64,000 nt of DNA from Streptomyces rhizoryzae. Its GTDB lineage: Bacteria > Actinomycetota > Actinomycetes > Streptomycetales > Streptomycetaceae. Below the pieces are notes generated by a model. The model did not search any database. It worked only from the letters and a program-made list of their open reading frames with translations, and had not been told where the DNA came from. Made by a program: the position numbers and the translations under genes. The DNA is taken from positions 1 through 64,000 of the forward strand of contig NZ_JALMUV010000042.1 of assembly GCF_023155275.1 (NCBI RefSeq), written 5' to 3'. Position 1 is the first letter of the stretch. Every line of letters begins with the position of its first letter. Of this stretch, positions 10,344 through 18,446 are shown one piece after another.

Positions 10344-11018
10344 TCAGACGGAGACGGAGGACTTCCGGGTGGACACGATCTGGTCGACCAGACCGTACGC
10401 CAGGGACTCCTCGGCGGTCAGGATCTTGTCCCGCTCGATGTCCTCGCGGATCTTCTCGATCGGCGTGGACGAGTGCTTGGCCAGCATCTCCTCCAGCTGC
10501 TGGCGCATCCGCTGGATCTCGCGGGCGGCGATCTCCAGGTCGGAGACCTGGCCGCGGCCGGTCTCGCTGAACGGCTGGTGGATCAGGACCCGGGCGTTGG
10601 GCAGCGCCATGCGCTTGCCCGGGGTGCCGGCCGCCAGCAGCACGGCCGCGGCGGAGGCCGCCTGGCCCATGCAGACCGTCTGGATGTCGGGCTTGACGAA
10701 CTGCATCGTGTCGTAGATCGCCGTCAGGGCCGTGAAGGAGCCACCGGGGCTGTTGATGTAGACCGAGATGTCGCGGTCCGGGTCCATCGACTCCAGGCAC
10801 AGCAGCTGCGCCATGACGTCGTTGGCCGACGCGTCGTCGATCTGCACCCCGAGGAAGATCACCCGCTCCTCGAAGAGCTTCGCGTACGGGTCGTACTCGC
10901 GCACGCCCTGCGAGGTGCGCTCGACGAAGCGCGGAACGATGTAGCGGGACTCGGCGGGCATGCCGGAGAACTCGGCCTTCGTGCGCTCGTAGAGACCGCT
11001 TCCGGGGAAGTTGTTCAT
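10344..11018 (-). CDS. clpP2: ATP-dependent Clp protease proteolytic subunit ClpP2
   Basis: A 224-residue serine peptidase of the ClpP family that forms the mixed ClpP1-ClpP2 barrel. The catalytic serine is S122 in MGQAASAAAV and the histidine is H147 in LIHQPF; the SPGGS strand motif is intact. The start is taken as ATG 11018 (MNNFPGSG); GTG 11030 would add four residues and has comparably weak spacing to any Shine-Dalgarno sequence. It follows clpP1 by 65 nt on the same strand. Confidence 0.95.
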   Translation of the reverse strand: MNNFPGSGLYERTKAEFSGMPAESRYIVPRFVERTSQGVREYDPYAKLFEERVIFLGVQIDDASANDVMAQLLCLESMDPDRDISVYINSPGGSFTALTAIYDTMQFVKPDIQTVCMGQAASAAAVLLAAGTPGKRMALPNARVLIHQPFSETGRGQVSDLEIAAREIQRMRQQLEEMLAKHSSTPIEKIREDIERDKILTAEESLAYGLVDQIVSTRKSSVSV

Positions 11019-11083
11019 CTGGAGGTTCACCGTCCTGGTGGCGGAAAGGGGCTGGGGGTCGGCTGCGGGGCGTGTCCGGGAGC

Positions 11084-11698
11084 TCAGGCCCCGGTGCCGC
11101 CCCCGCCCGGAACGCCGGCGGCGGAGGGCATGACGTCGTCGATGAGACCGTATGCCTTGGCTTCCTCGGCGCTGAACCAGCGGTCGCGGTCGGCGTCCCT
11201 GGTCCACTGCTCCAGCGTCTGGCCGGTGTGCAGGGCGGAGAGCTCACCCAGGCGCTTCTTCGTCCGGAGCAGCTGCTCGGCGTGGATCTTGATGTCCGAG
11301 GCCGAGCCGGCCAGGCCCGCCGAGGGCTGGTGGATGAGGATCTCCGCGTTGGGCAGCGCGAAGCGCTTGCCCGGGGTGCCGGCGCTCAGCAGGAACTGGC
11401 CCATCGAGGCGGCGAGGCCCATGGCGATGGTCACCACGTCGTTCTTGATGTACTGCATGGTGTCGTAGATCGCCATGCCGGCCGTGACCGAGCCGCCCGG
11501 GGAGTTGATGTAGAGGTAGATGTCCTTGTCCGGCTCGGCGGCCAGGAGCAGCAGCTGCGCCGTGATCTTGTTGGCGATGTCGTCGTCGACCGGCTGGCCG
11601 AGGAAGATGATCCGCTCGCCGAGCAGCCGGTTGTAGACCTGGTCGCCGAGGCCACCGGAGGTCGGCTCAGCGGCGGCGGAAGGCATCGGGATCGTCAC
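11084..11698 (-). CDS. clpP1: ATP-dependent Clp protease proteolytic subunit ClpP1
   Basis: A 204-residue ClpP subunit. The catalytic serine is S98 in MGLAASMGQF and the histidine is H123 in LIHQPS. The C-terminus ends in a Gly-rich tail (GVPGGGGTGA). It is the first gene of the clpP1-clpP2 pair. In Streptomyces this promoter is activated by ClgR, and a ClgR-like box is present about 170 nt upstream (11867-11884). Confidence 0.95.
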   Translation of the reverse strand: MTIPMPSAAAEPTSGGLGDQVYNRLLGERIIFLGQPVDDDIANKITAQLLLLAAEPDKDIYLYINSPGGSVTAGMAIYDTMQYIKNDVVTIAMGLAASMGQFLLSAGTPGKRFALPNAEILIHQPSAGLAGSASDIKIHAEQLLRTKKRLGELSALHTGQTLEQWTRDADRDRWFSAEEAKAYGLIDDVMPSAAGVPGGGGTGA

Positions 11699-11866
11699 GT
11701 GTCCACCTGCTCGTTGTCGGACGGCTCGGGGCCGTCTTCAGCGTCGTCTTCTGGGGCCGGGGACCGGTGCCGCGTCGTGCGCCCGGCGTACTTTCCGGAA
11801 CTCCCCTGCCCTCGTATCTACGGACCCTAACGCGCTGGTCGGCGGGCGCCATCCCGGAGCGAGAAC

Positions 11867-11884
11867 TGTTCGCTGTGAGCGCAG
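11867..11884 (-). promoter_or_regulatory. Likely ClgR operator upstream of clpP1
   Basis: TGTTCGCTGTGAGCGCAG fits the actinobacterial ClgR consensus WNNWCGCYNANRGCGWWS (as I recall it) at all but two informative positions, with the key CGC-N5-GCG core intact. It lies about 170 nt from the clpP1 start and between clpP1 and the tig terminator. Confidence 0.55.
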
Positions 11885-11904
11885 GCTCACGGACCGGGAC
11901 GAGA

Positions 11905-11944
11905 CACGGGCCCGAACACGCGGACGTGCGCGTTCGGGCCCGTG
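11905..11944 (-). terminator. tig terminator
   Basis: A 13-bp perfect stem (CACGGGCCCGAAC with GTTCGGGCCCGTG), extended inside by three more pairs after one mismatch, lies 28 nt beyond the trigger factor stop. Confidence 0.75.
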
Positions 11945-11972
11945 ATCAGTCGGCCTGCGGAGCCTGCGGGGC

Positions 11973-13358
11973 TCAGCCCTCGGACTTCTCCGCCTGCTCG
12001 GCGCCCTCGGTCTCGGCGGCGGCGGCCTCGGCGGCCTCCGTCTCCTCCTCGTCGTCCAGGTCGACGACCTCGCCGTTGGTGTCCTTCACGGTCGCGGCCT
12101 CGACGACCACCGCGAGGGCCTTGCCGCGGGCGACCTCGCCCACCAGCATCGGCACCTGGCCGCCCTCGACGACGGCCTGGGCGAACTGGTCGGGGGACAT
12201 GCCGGAGGACTGGGCACGCCGCATGAGGTGCTCGGTGAGCTCCTCCTGGCTGACGTTCAGCTTCTCCTTGTTGACCAGCTCGTCCAGGACGAACTGGGTC
12301 TTGATGCCCTTCTCCGCCTGCTCCTTGGTCTCGGCGTCGAACTCTTCCTCGGTCTTGCCCTGGATCTCCAGGTACTTCGCGAGGTCGAGGCCCATCTGGC
12401 CGAGCTGGTGGTGCTCGAGGTTGTGCTTGCGGGTGCGGATCTCGTCCTCGAGGAGCTTCTCGGGGATCGGGACCTCGATGAGGCCGAGCAGCGCCTCCAG
12501 GACCTTCTCCTGGGCCTGGGTGGCCTGGTCGAACTTCTTCATCCGCTCCAGGCGCTTGCGGCTGTCCGCCTTGAGCTCGTCGAGGGTGTCGAACTCGCTG
12601 GCCATCTGGGCGAACTCGTCGTCCAGCTCGGGGAGTTCGCGGACCTTGACCTCGGTGACGTCCACCTTGACCTCGGCCTCCTTGCCCTGGGCGGAGCCGC
12701 CCTTGAGCTCGGAGGTGAAGGTGGCGCTGCCGCCGGCCTCCAGGCCCTTGACGGCGTCGTCGATGCCGTCGAGCAGCTCACCGGAGCCGATGGTGTAGCT
12801 GACACCCTTGGCGATGCCGTCCGCCAGCACCTCGCCGTCGACCTTGGCCTCCAGGTCCACGGTGACCACGTCGCCGTCCTGGGCGGCGCGCTCGACCGGG
12901 CTGGTGGAGGCGAAGCGCTCACGCAGCTGCTCGACGGACTTCTCGACGTCCTCGTCGGACACCTCGACGGCGTCGACCTCGACCTCGATGCCGGAGTAGT
13001 CCGGGATCTCCAGGGCGGGGCGGACGTCGACCTCGGCGGTGAACGCGAGCAGCTCGTTGTCCTTGAGCTCGGTGATGTCGACCTCGGGCTGGCCGAGGAC
13101 GTTCAGCTCAGCCTCGTTGACCGCCTCGGTGTAGAACTTCGGGAGCGCGTCGTTGACGGCCTCCTCCAGCACGGCGCCGCGGCCGAACCGCTGGTCGATG
13201 ACGCGCGCCGGGATCTTGCCGCGGCGGAAGCCCTTCACCGTGACCTGCTGGTTGATCTTCTTGTACGCCGCGTCGAGGCTGTCCTTGAGCTCCTCGAAGG
13301 GCACCTCGACAGTGAGCCGAACCCGGGTCGGGTTCAGGGTCTCCACGGCGCTCTTCAC
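11973..13358 (-). CDS. tig: Trigger factor, ribosome-bound chaperone and prolyl isomerase
   Basis: A 461-residue trigger factor. The ribosome-binding loop is visible in the N-terminal domain as GFRRGKIPARV at about residues 43-53. The FKBP-like prolyl isomerase domain follows (GDVVTVDLEAKVDGE), then the helical C-terminal domain. The last 60 residues are very acidic and Ala-rich, as is usual in actinomycetes. It meets nascent chains at the ribosome exit, upstream in function of the ClpXP genes next to it. Its 5' leader region (13359-13632) holds three tandem hairpin repeats. Confidence 0.97.
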   Translation of the reverse strand: MKSAVETLNPTRVRLTVEVPFEELKDSLDAAYKKINQQVTVKGFRRGKIPARVIDQRFGRGAVLEEAVNDALPKFYTEAVNEAELNVLGQPEVDITELKDNELLAFTAEVDVRPALEIPDYSGIEVEVDAVEVSDEDVEKSVEQLRERFASTSPVERAAQDGDVVTVDLEAKVDGEVLADGIAKGVSYTIGSGELLDGIDDAVKGLEAGGSATFTSELKGGSAQGKEAEVKVDVTEVKVRELPELDDEFAQMASEFDTLDELKADSRKRLERMKKFDQATQAQEKVLEALLGLIEVPIPEKLLEDEIRTRKHNLEHHQLGQMGLDLAKYLEIQGKTEEEFDAETKEQAEKGIKTQFVLDELVNKEKLNVSQEELTEHLMRRAQSSGMSPDQFAQAVVEGGQVPMLVGEVARGKALAVVVEAATVKDTNGEVVDLDDEEETEAAEAAAAETEGAEQAEKSEG

Positions 13359-13523
13359 GGTTCGGTCTCCTTGGGCTGACTTTGGGGTTTTGCCTTAAGA
13401 TCCGCCGGCTCCGTCATGTCCCGGACCGGCCGATCGCGCCCGGTGCGAAGACATACGGGCACGCAGCTTGCATAGTAACCGCAAGGAGGAGGGCACCGAC
13501 AACGCGACCTTGAAGGGCCCCTT

Positions 13524-13603
13524 ATACCGGCTTCCGCCGACATATACCGGCTTCCGCCGACGTATACCGGCTTCCGCCGGCGTATGCCCGCTTTCTGCCG
13601 TAC
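13524..13603 (-). repeat. Tandem 20-nt repeats, each a hairpin with a GNRA loop
   Basis: Three units in tandem at 13524-13543, 13544-13563 and 13564-13583, each ATACCGGCTTCCGCCG plus four bases, and a degenerate fourth at 13584-13603. Read on the minus strand, each unit is CGGC-GGAA-GCCG at its centre, a hairpin with a GNRA-type tetraloop; in the first unit the pairing can extend to 8 bp counting G-U pairs. The array lies 29 nt beyond the 3' end of tRNA-Pro and 165 nt upstream of tig, both on the minus strand. Confidence 0.85.
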
Positions 13604-13632
13604 GGCGTCCCGCGGGTCGGGCTTCTGACTGG

Positions 13633-13706
13633 TCGGGGTGGCCGGATTCGAACCGACGACCTTCCGCTCCCAAAGCGGACGCGCTACCAAGCTGCGCCAC
13701 ACCCCG
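13633..13706 (-). tRNA. tRNA-Pro (TGG anticodon)
   Basis: A 74-nt cloverleaf. The acceptor stem is CGGGGTG pairing with CACCCCG with A as discriminator. The D arm is GCGCAGCTTGGTAGCGC, the anticodon loop is CTTTGGGA with anticodon TGG, and the T loop is GGTTCGAATCC. CCA is not encoded. Confidence 0.95.
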
Positions 13707-13839
13707 TCGGTGCGACACGTAGGGTACATGGCCGCGGACGGTACGGCTGCCTGTTATCGGGAGTGCGATGCGGTGTGCGGCGGACCGCCTCCACCCGCTA
13801 CGATGCTCTGCGTGCCGGGTCCCACCGACCGTGGCGCTC

Positions 13840-13910
13840 GCGGGCGTAGCTCAATGGTAGAGCCCCAGTCTTCCAAACTGGCTACGCGGGTTCGATTCCC
13901 GTCGCCCGCT
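13840..13910 (+). tRNA. tRNA-Gly (TCC anticodon)
   Basis: A 71-nt cloverleaf with acceptor stem GCGGGCG pairing with CGCCCGC and T as discriminator. The anticodon arm is CCAGTCTTCCAAACTGG with anticodon TCC, and the T loop is GGTTCGATTCC. CCA is not encoded. A rho-independent-type hairpin follows within 11 nt. Confidence 0.95.
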
Positions 13911-13920
13911 CGTGAAAGGG

Positions 13921-13951
13921 GAAAGCCCCGGACCGCCGGTCCGGGGCTTTC
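13921..13951 (+). terminator. tRNA-Gly terminator
   Basis: A 14-bp perfect stem (GAAAGCCCCGGACC with GGTCCGGGGCTTTC) with a 3-nt GCC loop, directly downstream of tRNA-Gly. Confidence 0.85.
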
Positions 13952-14177
13952 GCCGTTCCGGAGCGGTCCGGCGGTGCGCCAACTCCCGCGCCGCGCCGGG
14001 CGATTCCGGATACCGAGGGCGCGCGGTGCACCGCGCGGAAGGATGAGGCGGAGGCGCCGGAGCCGTGGCGTGGGGGCGTGGCGGCACCGGGCGGGAGCGG
14101 TGGAGCGGGGCGCCTGAACCGCGCCGGCGCGGACCGGGGGTGGACGGACCCCCTCAGTCCGGCCCGCGGACCCGGAC

Positions 14178-14372
14178 CTAGAAGGTGATGTGGTTGATGG
14201 TCTGGGCGATGGAGTTCAGGAAGCGGTTGATCGCCGGGGCCATGCCCGTCGAGGCGAGGAAGAAGCCGAAGAGTATGGCGACCAGCGCCGGGCCGGCCTT
14301 GATCGCCTTCTGTCTGATCAGAACGATCAGGATGATGCCCAACATCAGGACAACGGACAGCGACAGAGCCAC
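14178..14372 (-). CDS. Small two-helix membrane protein
   Basis: A 64-residue protein with helices at about 2-19 and 27-45 separated by a short basic loop (RQKAIKAG), then an amphipathic tail ending INHITF. It starts at GTG. Small proteins of this shape are conserved among streptomycetes, but I do not know a function. It is transcribed alone, away from the antiporter. Confidence 0.7.
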   Translation of the reverse strand: MALSLSVVLMLGIILIVLIRQKAIKAGPALVAILFGFFLASTGMAPAINRFLNSIAQTINHITF

Positions 14373-14727
14373 AACTGATCACACCCTCGGTCGGAACGCC
14401 TCACCGGCCCTGGGGCATGCCGCGCACACCCCCGGCACCCATCGTGCCATCAACTCCCTGCCCACCGCAGGCGGGTGACGAATCATCGGCCAACGCTTTG
14501 CTCGTTTGCAGACGCACGCATCGCACCCCTTCCGGACGGCCCGGCGGACCCGCGGGGCACCGGGGGCCGGTCCGCAAAACCTCCCGCACCGCCCCACAAC
14601 GGTCACCGGATAATGATTCGGCAATCTAAGTATTGACCATTTCTTGACGCTGTCTTGACCGGGGCCGGCCGGGGCGGAAGCCCGGTCCCCCCGCGGCGGC
14701 GCACCGACGACCTGGAGGAACGGGCCC
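14373..14727. other. Divergent intergenic region, 355 nt
   Basis: No gene is visible. It separates the small membrane protein (minus) from the antiporter (plus). Near its right end are three direct repeats with an 11-nt period carrying TTGAC (14631-14663), an AT-richer patch (GGATAATGATTCGGCAATC at about 14608-14626) that may hold a promoter, and a strong GGAGG at 14714-14718 for the antiporter. Confidence 0.6.
14631..14663 (+). repeat. Three 11-nt direct repeats with TTGAC cores
   Basis: TATTGACCATT, TCTTGACGCTG and TCTTGACCGGG follow each other with exact 11-nt spacing (TTGAC at 14633, 14644 and 14655). One helical-turn spacing is the signature of direct-repeat boxes for OmpR-type response regulators, though the core differs from the PhoP box TTCACC. 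Confidence 0.5.
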
Positions 14728-15972
14728 ATCGGACACGCAGACACCCTGATCGCCCTGGGCGGGGCCTTCCTCGCCGCCGCCGTCCTGGCCCGCCTCGGCG
14801 GGCGGATCGGCCTCCCCACCATCCCGCTGTTCATCCTGGCCGGAATCCTGCTCGGCCCGCACACCCCCGGCCTCGTGCTGGTCGCCGACCCGCACGACCT
14901 GGAGATGCTCTCCCTGCTCGGCCTGGTCCTGCTCCTCTTCTCCCTGGGGCTGGAGTTCCCCGTGGACGACCTGAAGGCGGGCGGCCGCCGGATGGCGCTG
15001 GCCGGCGGGGCGTACCTGACCCTGAACGTCGGCGCCGGGCTCGGCTTCGGCTTCGCGCTCGGCTGGGGGACCTCCGAGGCGCTGGTGCTCGCCGGGGTGC
15101 TGGGCATCTCCTCGTCCGCGATCGTCACCAAGGTGCTGGTCGACACCGGGCGGCTGGGCAATCCCGAGACCAAGCCGATCCTCGGCATCATCGTCGTCGA
15201 GGACGTCTTCCTGGCGCTGTACCTGGCCGCGCTCCAGCCGGTGCTCTCCGGCGCGGACTCGCTCGCCGCGGCGGCACCGGCGGCCGGGAAGGCGTTCGGC
15301 TTCCTGCTGCTGCTCGCCGCGGCGGCCCGCTGGGGCACCCGGATCACCGGCCGGCTGATCGCCACCCGGGACAGCGAACTGCTGGTGATCTCCTTCCTGG
15401 GCGCGGCCGTTCTGGTCGCCGGTATCTCCGAGTGGTTCGGGGTGGCGGACGCCATCGGGGCCTTCATGGTGGGGCTGATGCTGGGCGGGACGAGTTCCGG
15501 AGGGCGGATCCGGAAGCTGGTGCACCCGCTGCGGGACGCGTTCGGGGCGCTCTTCTTCTTCGCGTTCGGACTCTCCATCGACCCCGGGGACCTGCCGGGC
15601 GTGGTGGGGCCGGTGCTGCTCGCGGTCGCGCTGACGCTGGTGATGAACGTCCTGGCGGGGCTGGTCGCGGCGCGGATCCACGGCTTCGGGCCGGAACCGG
15701 CCGCCAACATCGCCACCGCGCTGCTGGCCCGCGGCGAGTTCGCGCTGATCCTGGCGACCATGGCGGCGGGCGCCGGACTGGACGAGCGGCTGCCGCCGTT
15801 CATCGCCGGCTACGTGCTGATCCTGGCGGTGCTGGGGCCGCTGGCGGCCGGCCGCGCCGGGCTGCCGGCCCGCCTCCTGCCGGGCGGCGGGGCGCGGCCG
15901 GGCGGCGGGGGGCCGGCGCCCGCGGCGGTCAGCCCTCCCGCGAGATCAGCAGCAGCGCCCGGTCGTCGTTGA
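14728..15972 (+). CDS. CPA2-family cation:proton antiporter, probable ATC start
   Basis: A KefB/NhaS3-like monovalent cation/proton antiporter with about twelve membrane helices. The first helix pair reads LARLGGRIGLPTIPLFILAG and is followed by LGLEFPVDDLK, SSSAIVTKVL and the conserved IVVEDVFLALYLA with an Asp in the fifth helix. No ATG, GTG or TTG lies in frame between the upstream stop at 14656 and GTG 14875, yet the codons before 14875 encode the conserved first helix. A GGAGG at 14714-14718 is nine bases from ATC 14728 (IGHADTLIALGG), so I infer ATC initiation; GTG 14875 would cut the first helix off. Its 3' end overlaps the phosphatase gene by 44 nt tail to tail. Confidence 0.8.
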   Translation: MGHADTLIALGGAFLAAAVLARLGGRIGLPTIPLFILAGILLGPHTPGLVLVADPHDLEMLSLLGLVLLLFSLGLEFPVDDLKAGGRRMALAGGAYLTLNVGAGLGFGFALGWGTSEALVLAGVLGISSSAIVTKVLVDTGRLGNPETKPILGIIVVEDVFLALYLAALQPVLSGADSLAAAAPAAGKAFGFLLLLAAAARWGTRITGRLIATRDSELLVISFLGAAVLVAGISEWFGVADAIGAFMVGLMLGGTSSGGRIRKLVHPLRDAFGALFFFAFGLSIDPGDLPGVVGPVLLAVALTLVMNVLAGLVAARIHGFGPEPAANIATALLARGEFALILATMAAGAGLDERLPPFIAGYVLILAVLGPLAAGRAGLPARLLPGGGARPGGGGPAPAAVSPPARSAAAPGRR

Positions 15973-17074
15973 CGTCCTTGGCGACGGCCTCGATCAGATG
16001 CCAGGCGGCGCCGGCGAAGCCGTTGTGCACATGGCGCTCGGCCTCGCCGGTCAGCCGGTCGATGCCCTCGGCGATATCGCGGTCGGCGGCCTCCACCAGG
16101 CCGTCGGTGAACAGCATCAACACGTCGCCGGGGCGCAGGGTGCCCTTGACCGGGTCGAACTGCGCGCCGTCGTAGACCCCGAGCAGCGGCCCCTCCCCCG
16201 CCTTCTCCTCCCAGCGGCCGGTGCCGGCGCTCAGCTGGAGGGCCGGCAGGTGGCCGGCGGAGAACAGCTCGTAGTCGCCGGACTCCAGGTCCAGGACGAG
16301 GTGGACGGAGGTGGCGAAGCCCTCGTCCCAGTCCTGGCGCAGCAGGTAGCCGTTGGCGGCGGGCAGGAAGCCGTGCGGCGGCAGCGAGCCGAGCAGGCCG
16401 CCGAAGGCGCCGGAGAGGAGCAGGGCGCGGGAGCCGGCGTCCATGCCCTTGCCGGAGACGTCGGTCAGCACGACCTCCAGGACGTTGCCGCCCTGGGTGC
16501 GGGAGGCCACCACGAAGTCGCCGGAGAAGGACTGGCCGCCGGCCGGGCGGAGCGCCATCTCGTGGTGCCAGCCCGCCGGGAGTTTGGGCAGCTTGCTCTG
16601 CACCCGGATGCGTTCGCGCAGGTCGAAGAGCATGGTGCCGCCGCGCCGCCAGGGCACGCCGACCCGGCTGCGGAACTGCGCGACCAGCAGCCCGGAGAGG
16701 CCGACCGCGGCGACCACCAGGACCGTGCCCGGGGTGATCCGGTCCCGGCCCTCGTCGTACGGGCCGAACAGCGCGGCCTCGACGATCAGGGCGGCGGCGG
16801 AGGCCGCGTACAGGACCAGGAGGTTGGCCGGGCGCAGCAGCAGGCCGCCGGCGATGACCGGGAGGACCAGCGCGGTCGGCGCGATCCACTCGGGGTGCCA
16901 GAGGGTGCCGCCGGCGATGGCGGGGACGGCGGCGAGCAGCGCGGCCAGCGCGAGCCAGTCGGAGCCGTCGCCGCGGAAGGAGTCGACCCCGGCCTTGCGC
17001 ATGCCGATGCGGACCCGGTGCAGACGTTTGTGCATCCGGGCCCTGAAGGTCTCCGCTCCCGCGCCGCGTGTCAT
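15929..17074 (-). CDS. Membrane-anchored SpoIIE-type PP2C phosphatase
   Basis: A 381-residue protein. After a basic N-terminus, about four helices span residues 40-135. A linker helix then leads into a PP2C-like domain starting near 165: the SGDFVV motif, LTDVSGKGMDAG with the metal-binding Asp, FSAGHLPALQL and VLMLFTDGLVEA. Enzymes of this class dephosphorylate anti-sigma-factor antagonists, or act in osmotic and stress signalling. No partner kinase or STAS protein is adjacent, so the substrate is unknown. Confidence 0.88.
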   Translation of the reverse strand: MTRGAGAETFRARMHKRLHRVRIGMRKAGVDSFRGDGSDWLALAALLAAVPAIAGGTLWHPEWIAPTALVLPVIAGGLLLRPANLLVLYAASAAALIVEAALFGPYDEGRDRITPGTVLVVAAVGLSGLLVAQFRSRVGVPWRRGGTMLFDLRERIRVQSKLPKLPAGWHHEMALRPAGGQSFSGDFVVASRTQGGNVLEVVLTDVSGKGMDAGSRALLLSGAFGGLLGSLPPHGFLPAANGYLLRQDWDEGFATSVHLVLDLESGDYELFSAGHLPALQLSAGTGRWEEKAGEGPLLGVYDGAQFDPVKGTLRPGDVLMLFTDGLVEAADRDIAEGIDRLTGEAERHVHNGFAGAAWHLIEAVAKDVNDDRALLLISREG

Positions 17075-17200
17075 TGCTCTGGGACCTTATCCACCCGTTC
17101 GGCGGCGCGTCGATTCATTGCACGTCAACCCGTGGATTTCCGGGAATTGGCGTTCGAAATGCGGTCGCGCGGCCGGAGCGGGTGCTGCTAGGGATGACGT

Positions 17201-18430
17201 ATGACAGCAGAGGTGCGGCAGGTGCGGGAGACCGATCTGACGGCGTGGTTCCACACCGTGGACGTGGCGTTCGGCGGGCTGCCGGACGCCGCGGACCGGG
17301 CCGCGTGGTGGCGGGCGGTCACCGAGCCGGAGCGGGCGCTCGCGGCCGTGGCCGGCGGTGCGCTCGTCGGGACGGCCGGCTCGTTCTCGTTCTCACTGAC
17401 GGTGCCGGGCGGCGCCGCGGTGCCGGCCGCCGGGGTGACGCTGGTCGGTGTGGTGCCCACCCACCGCCGGCGCGGGGTGCTCCGGTCGCTGATGCGGCAC
17501 CAGCTGGACGGCGTACGGGAGCGCGGGGAGCCGCTGGCGGTGCTGACCGCGAGCGAGCCGGCGATCTACGGGCGGTTCGGGTACGGCCCGGCCACCTGGG
17601 AGCTGCGGATGGCGGTGGACACGGTGCGGCTGGCCGCCCCGGAGCTGCCGGGCGCGGACGGGGTGCGGCTGCGGCTGGCGGACCCGGTGGCCGCGCTCCC
17701 GGAGTGCGAGCGGGTCTACGCCGCCCTGGTGCCGGGCCGGCCGGGGATGCTGGCGCGGCGGCCCGGCTGGGAGCGGCGGGGGGTGCTCGACCCGGAGGGC
17801 GAACGGGACGGCGCCGGGCGCCTTCAGTGCGTGCTGGCCGAGGTGGACGGCGAGGTGCGGGGGTACGCCCGGTATGCCGTCAAGGGTGACTGGGACCACA
17901 CCGGGCCGTGCGGCACGGTCCGGCTGCGGCACCTGGACGCGCTGGACCCGGTGGTCCACGCGGCGCTGTGGCGCTATCTGTTCGGGATCGACCTGACCTC
18001 GTCGGTGGTGGTGCGCGACCGGCCGGTGGACGATCCGCTGCCGCACCTGGTGGCCGACCAGCGGCGCTGCGGCCTCGGGATCCGGGAGGCGCTGTTCGTC
18101 CGCCCGGTGGAGGTGGGGGCGGCGCTGGCGGCCCGGACGTACCGGGCGCCGGTGGACGTGGTGCTGGAGGTCGCCGACGACTTCTGCCCGTGGAACGCCG
18201 GGCGCTGGCGGCTGTCCGGGGACGCGCACGGGGCGCGCTGCGAGCGGACCACCGATCCGGCGGAACTGGCGCTGTCGGTGCGGGAGCTGGGCTCGGCCTA
18301 TCTGGGCGGATGCGCGCTGACCGCGCTGGCCGGTGCCGGGCGGGTGCGGGAGCTGCGGCCGGGGGCGCTGGCGGCGGCGTCGATGGCGTTCGGGTCCGAC
18401 GTGGCGCCCTGGCTGCCGCACGGCTTCTGA
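17201..18430 (+). CDS. Eis-like GNAT N-acetyltransferase
   Basis: A 409-residue protein with the tripartite Eis layout: an N-terminal GNAT domain with the acetyl-CoA loop VGVVPTHRRRGVLRSLM, a second degenerate GNAT domain, and a C-terminal sterol-carrier-like domain ending in a carboxylate (WLPHGF). Eis enzymes acetylate several amines of aminoglycosides or peptide lysines. ERGEPLAVLTASEPAIYGRF matches the family well. It is a single gene between the phosphatase and the glycosylase; the substrate cannot be told from sequence. Confidence 0.88.
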   Translation: MTAEVRQVRETDLTAWFHTVDVAFGGLPDAADRAAWWRAVTEPERALAAVAGGALVGTAGSFSFSLTVPGGAAVPAAGVTLVGVVPTHRRRGVLRSLMRHQLDGVRERGEPLAVLTASEPAIYGRFGYGPATWELRMAVDTVRLAAPELPGADGVRLRLADPVAALPECERVYAALVPGRPGMLARRPGWERRGVLDPEGERDGAGRLQCVLAEVDGEVRGYARYAVKGDWDHTGPCGTVRLRHLDALDPVVHAALWRYLFGIDLTSSVVVRDRPVDDPLPHLVADQRRCGLGIREALFVRPVEVGAALAARTYRAPVDVVLEVADDFCPWNAGRWRLSGDAHGARCERTTDPAELALSVRELGSAYLGGCALTALAGAGRVRELRPGALAAASMAFGSDVAPWLPHGF

Positions 18431-18446
18431 CCGGGCGGGGCGGCGG

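Noticed and set aside
13524..13603. Possible CRISPR array
   Set aside because: The 20-nt units abut with no spacers and there are no cas genes.
14631..14663. PhoP box before the antiporter
   Set aside because: The 11-nt period fits, but the core is TTGAC and not the TTCACC of PhoP direct repeats.
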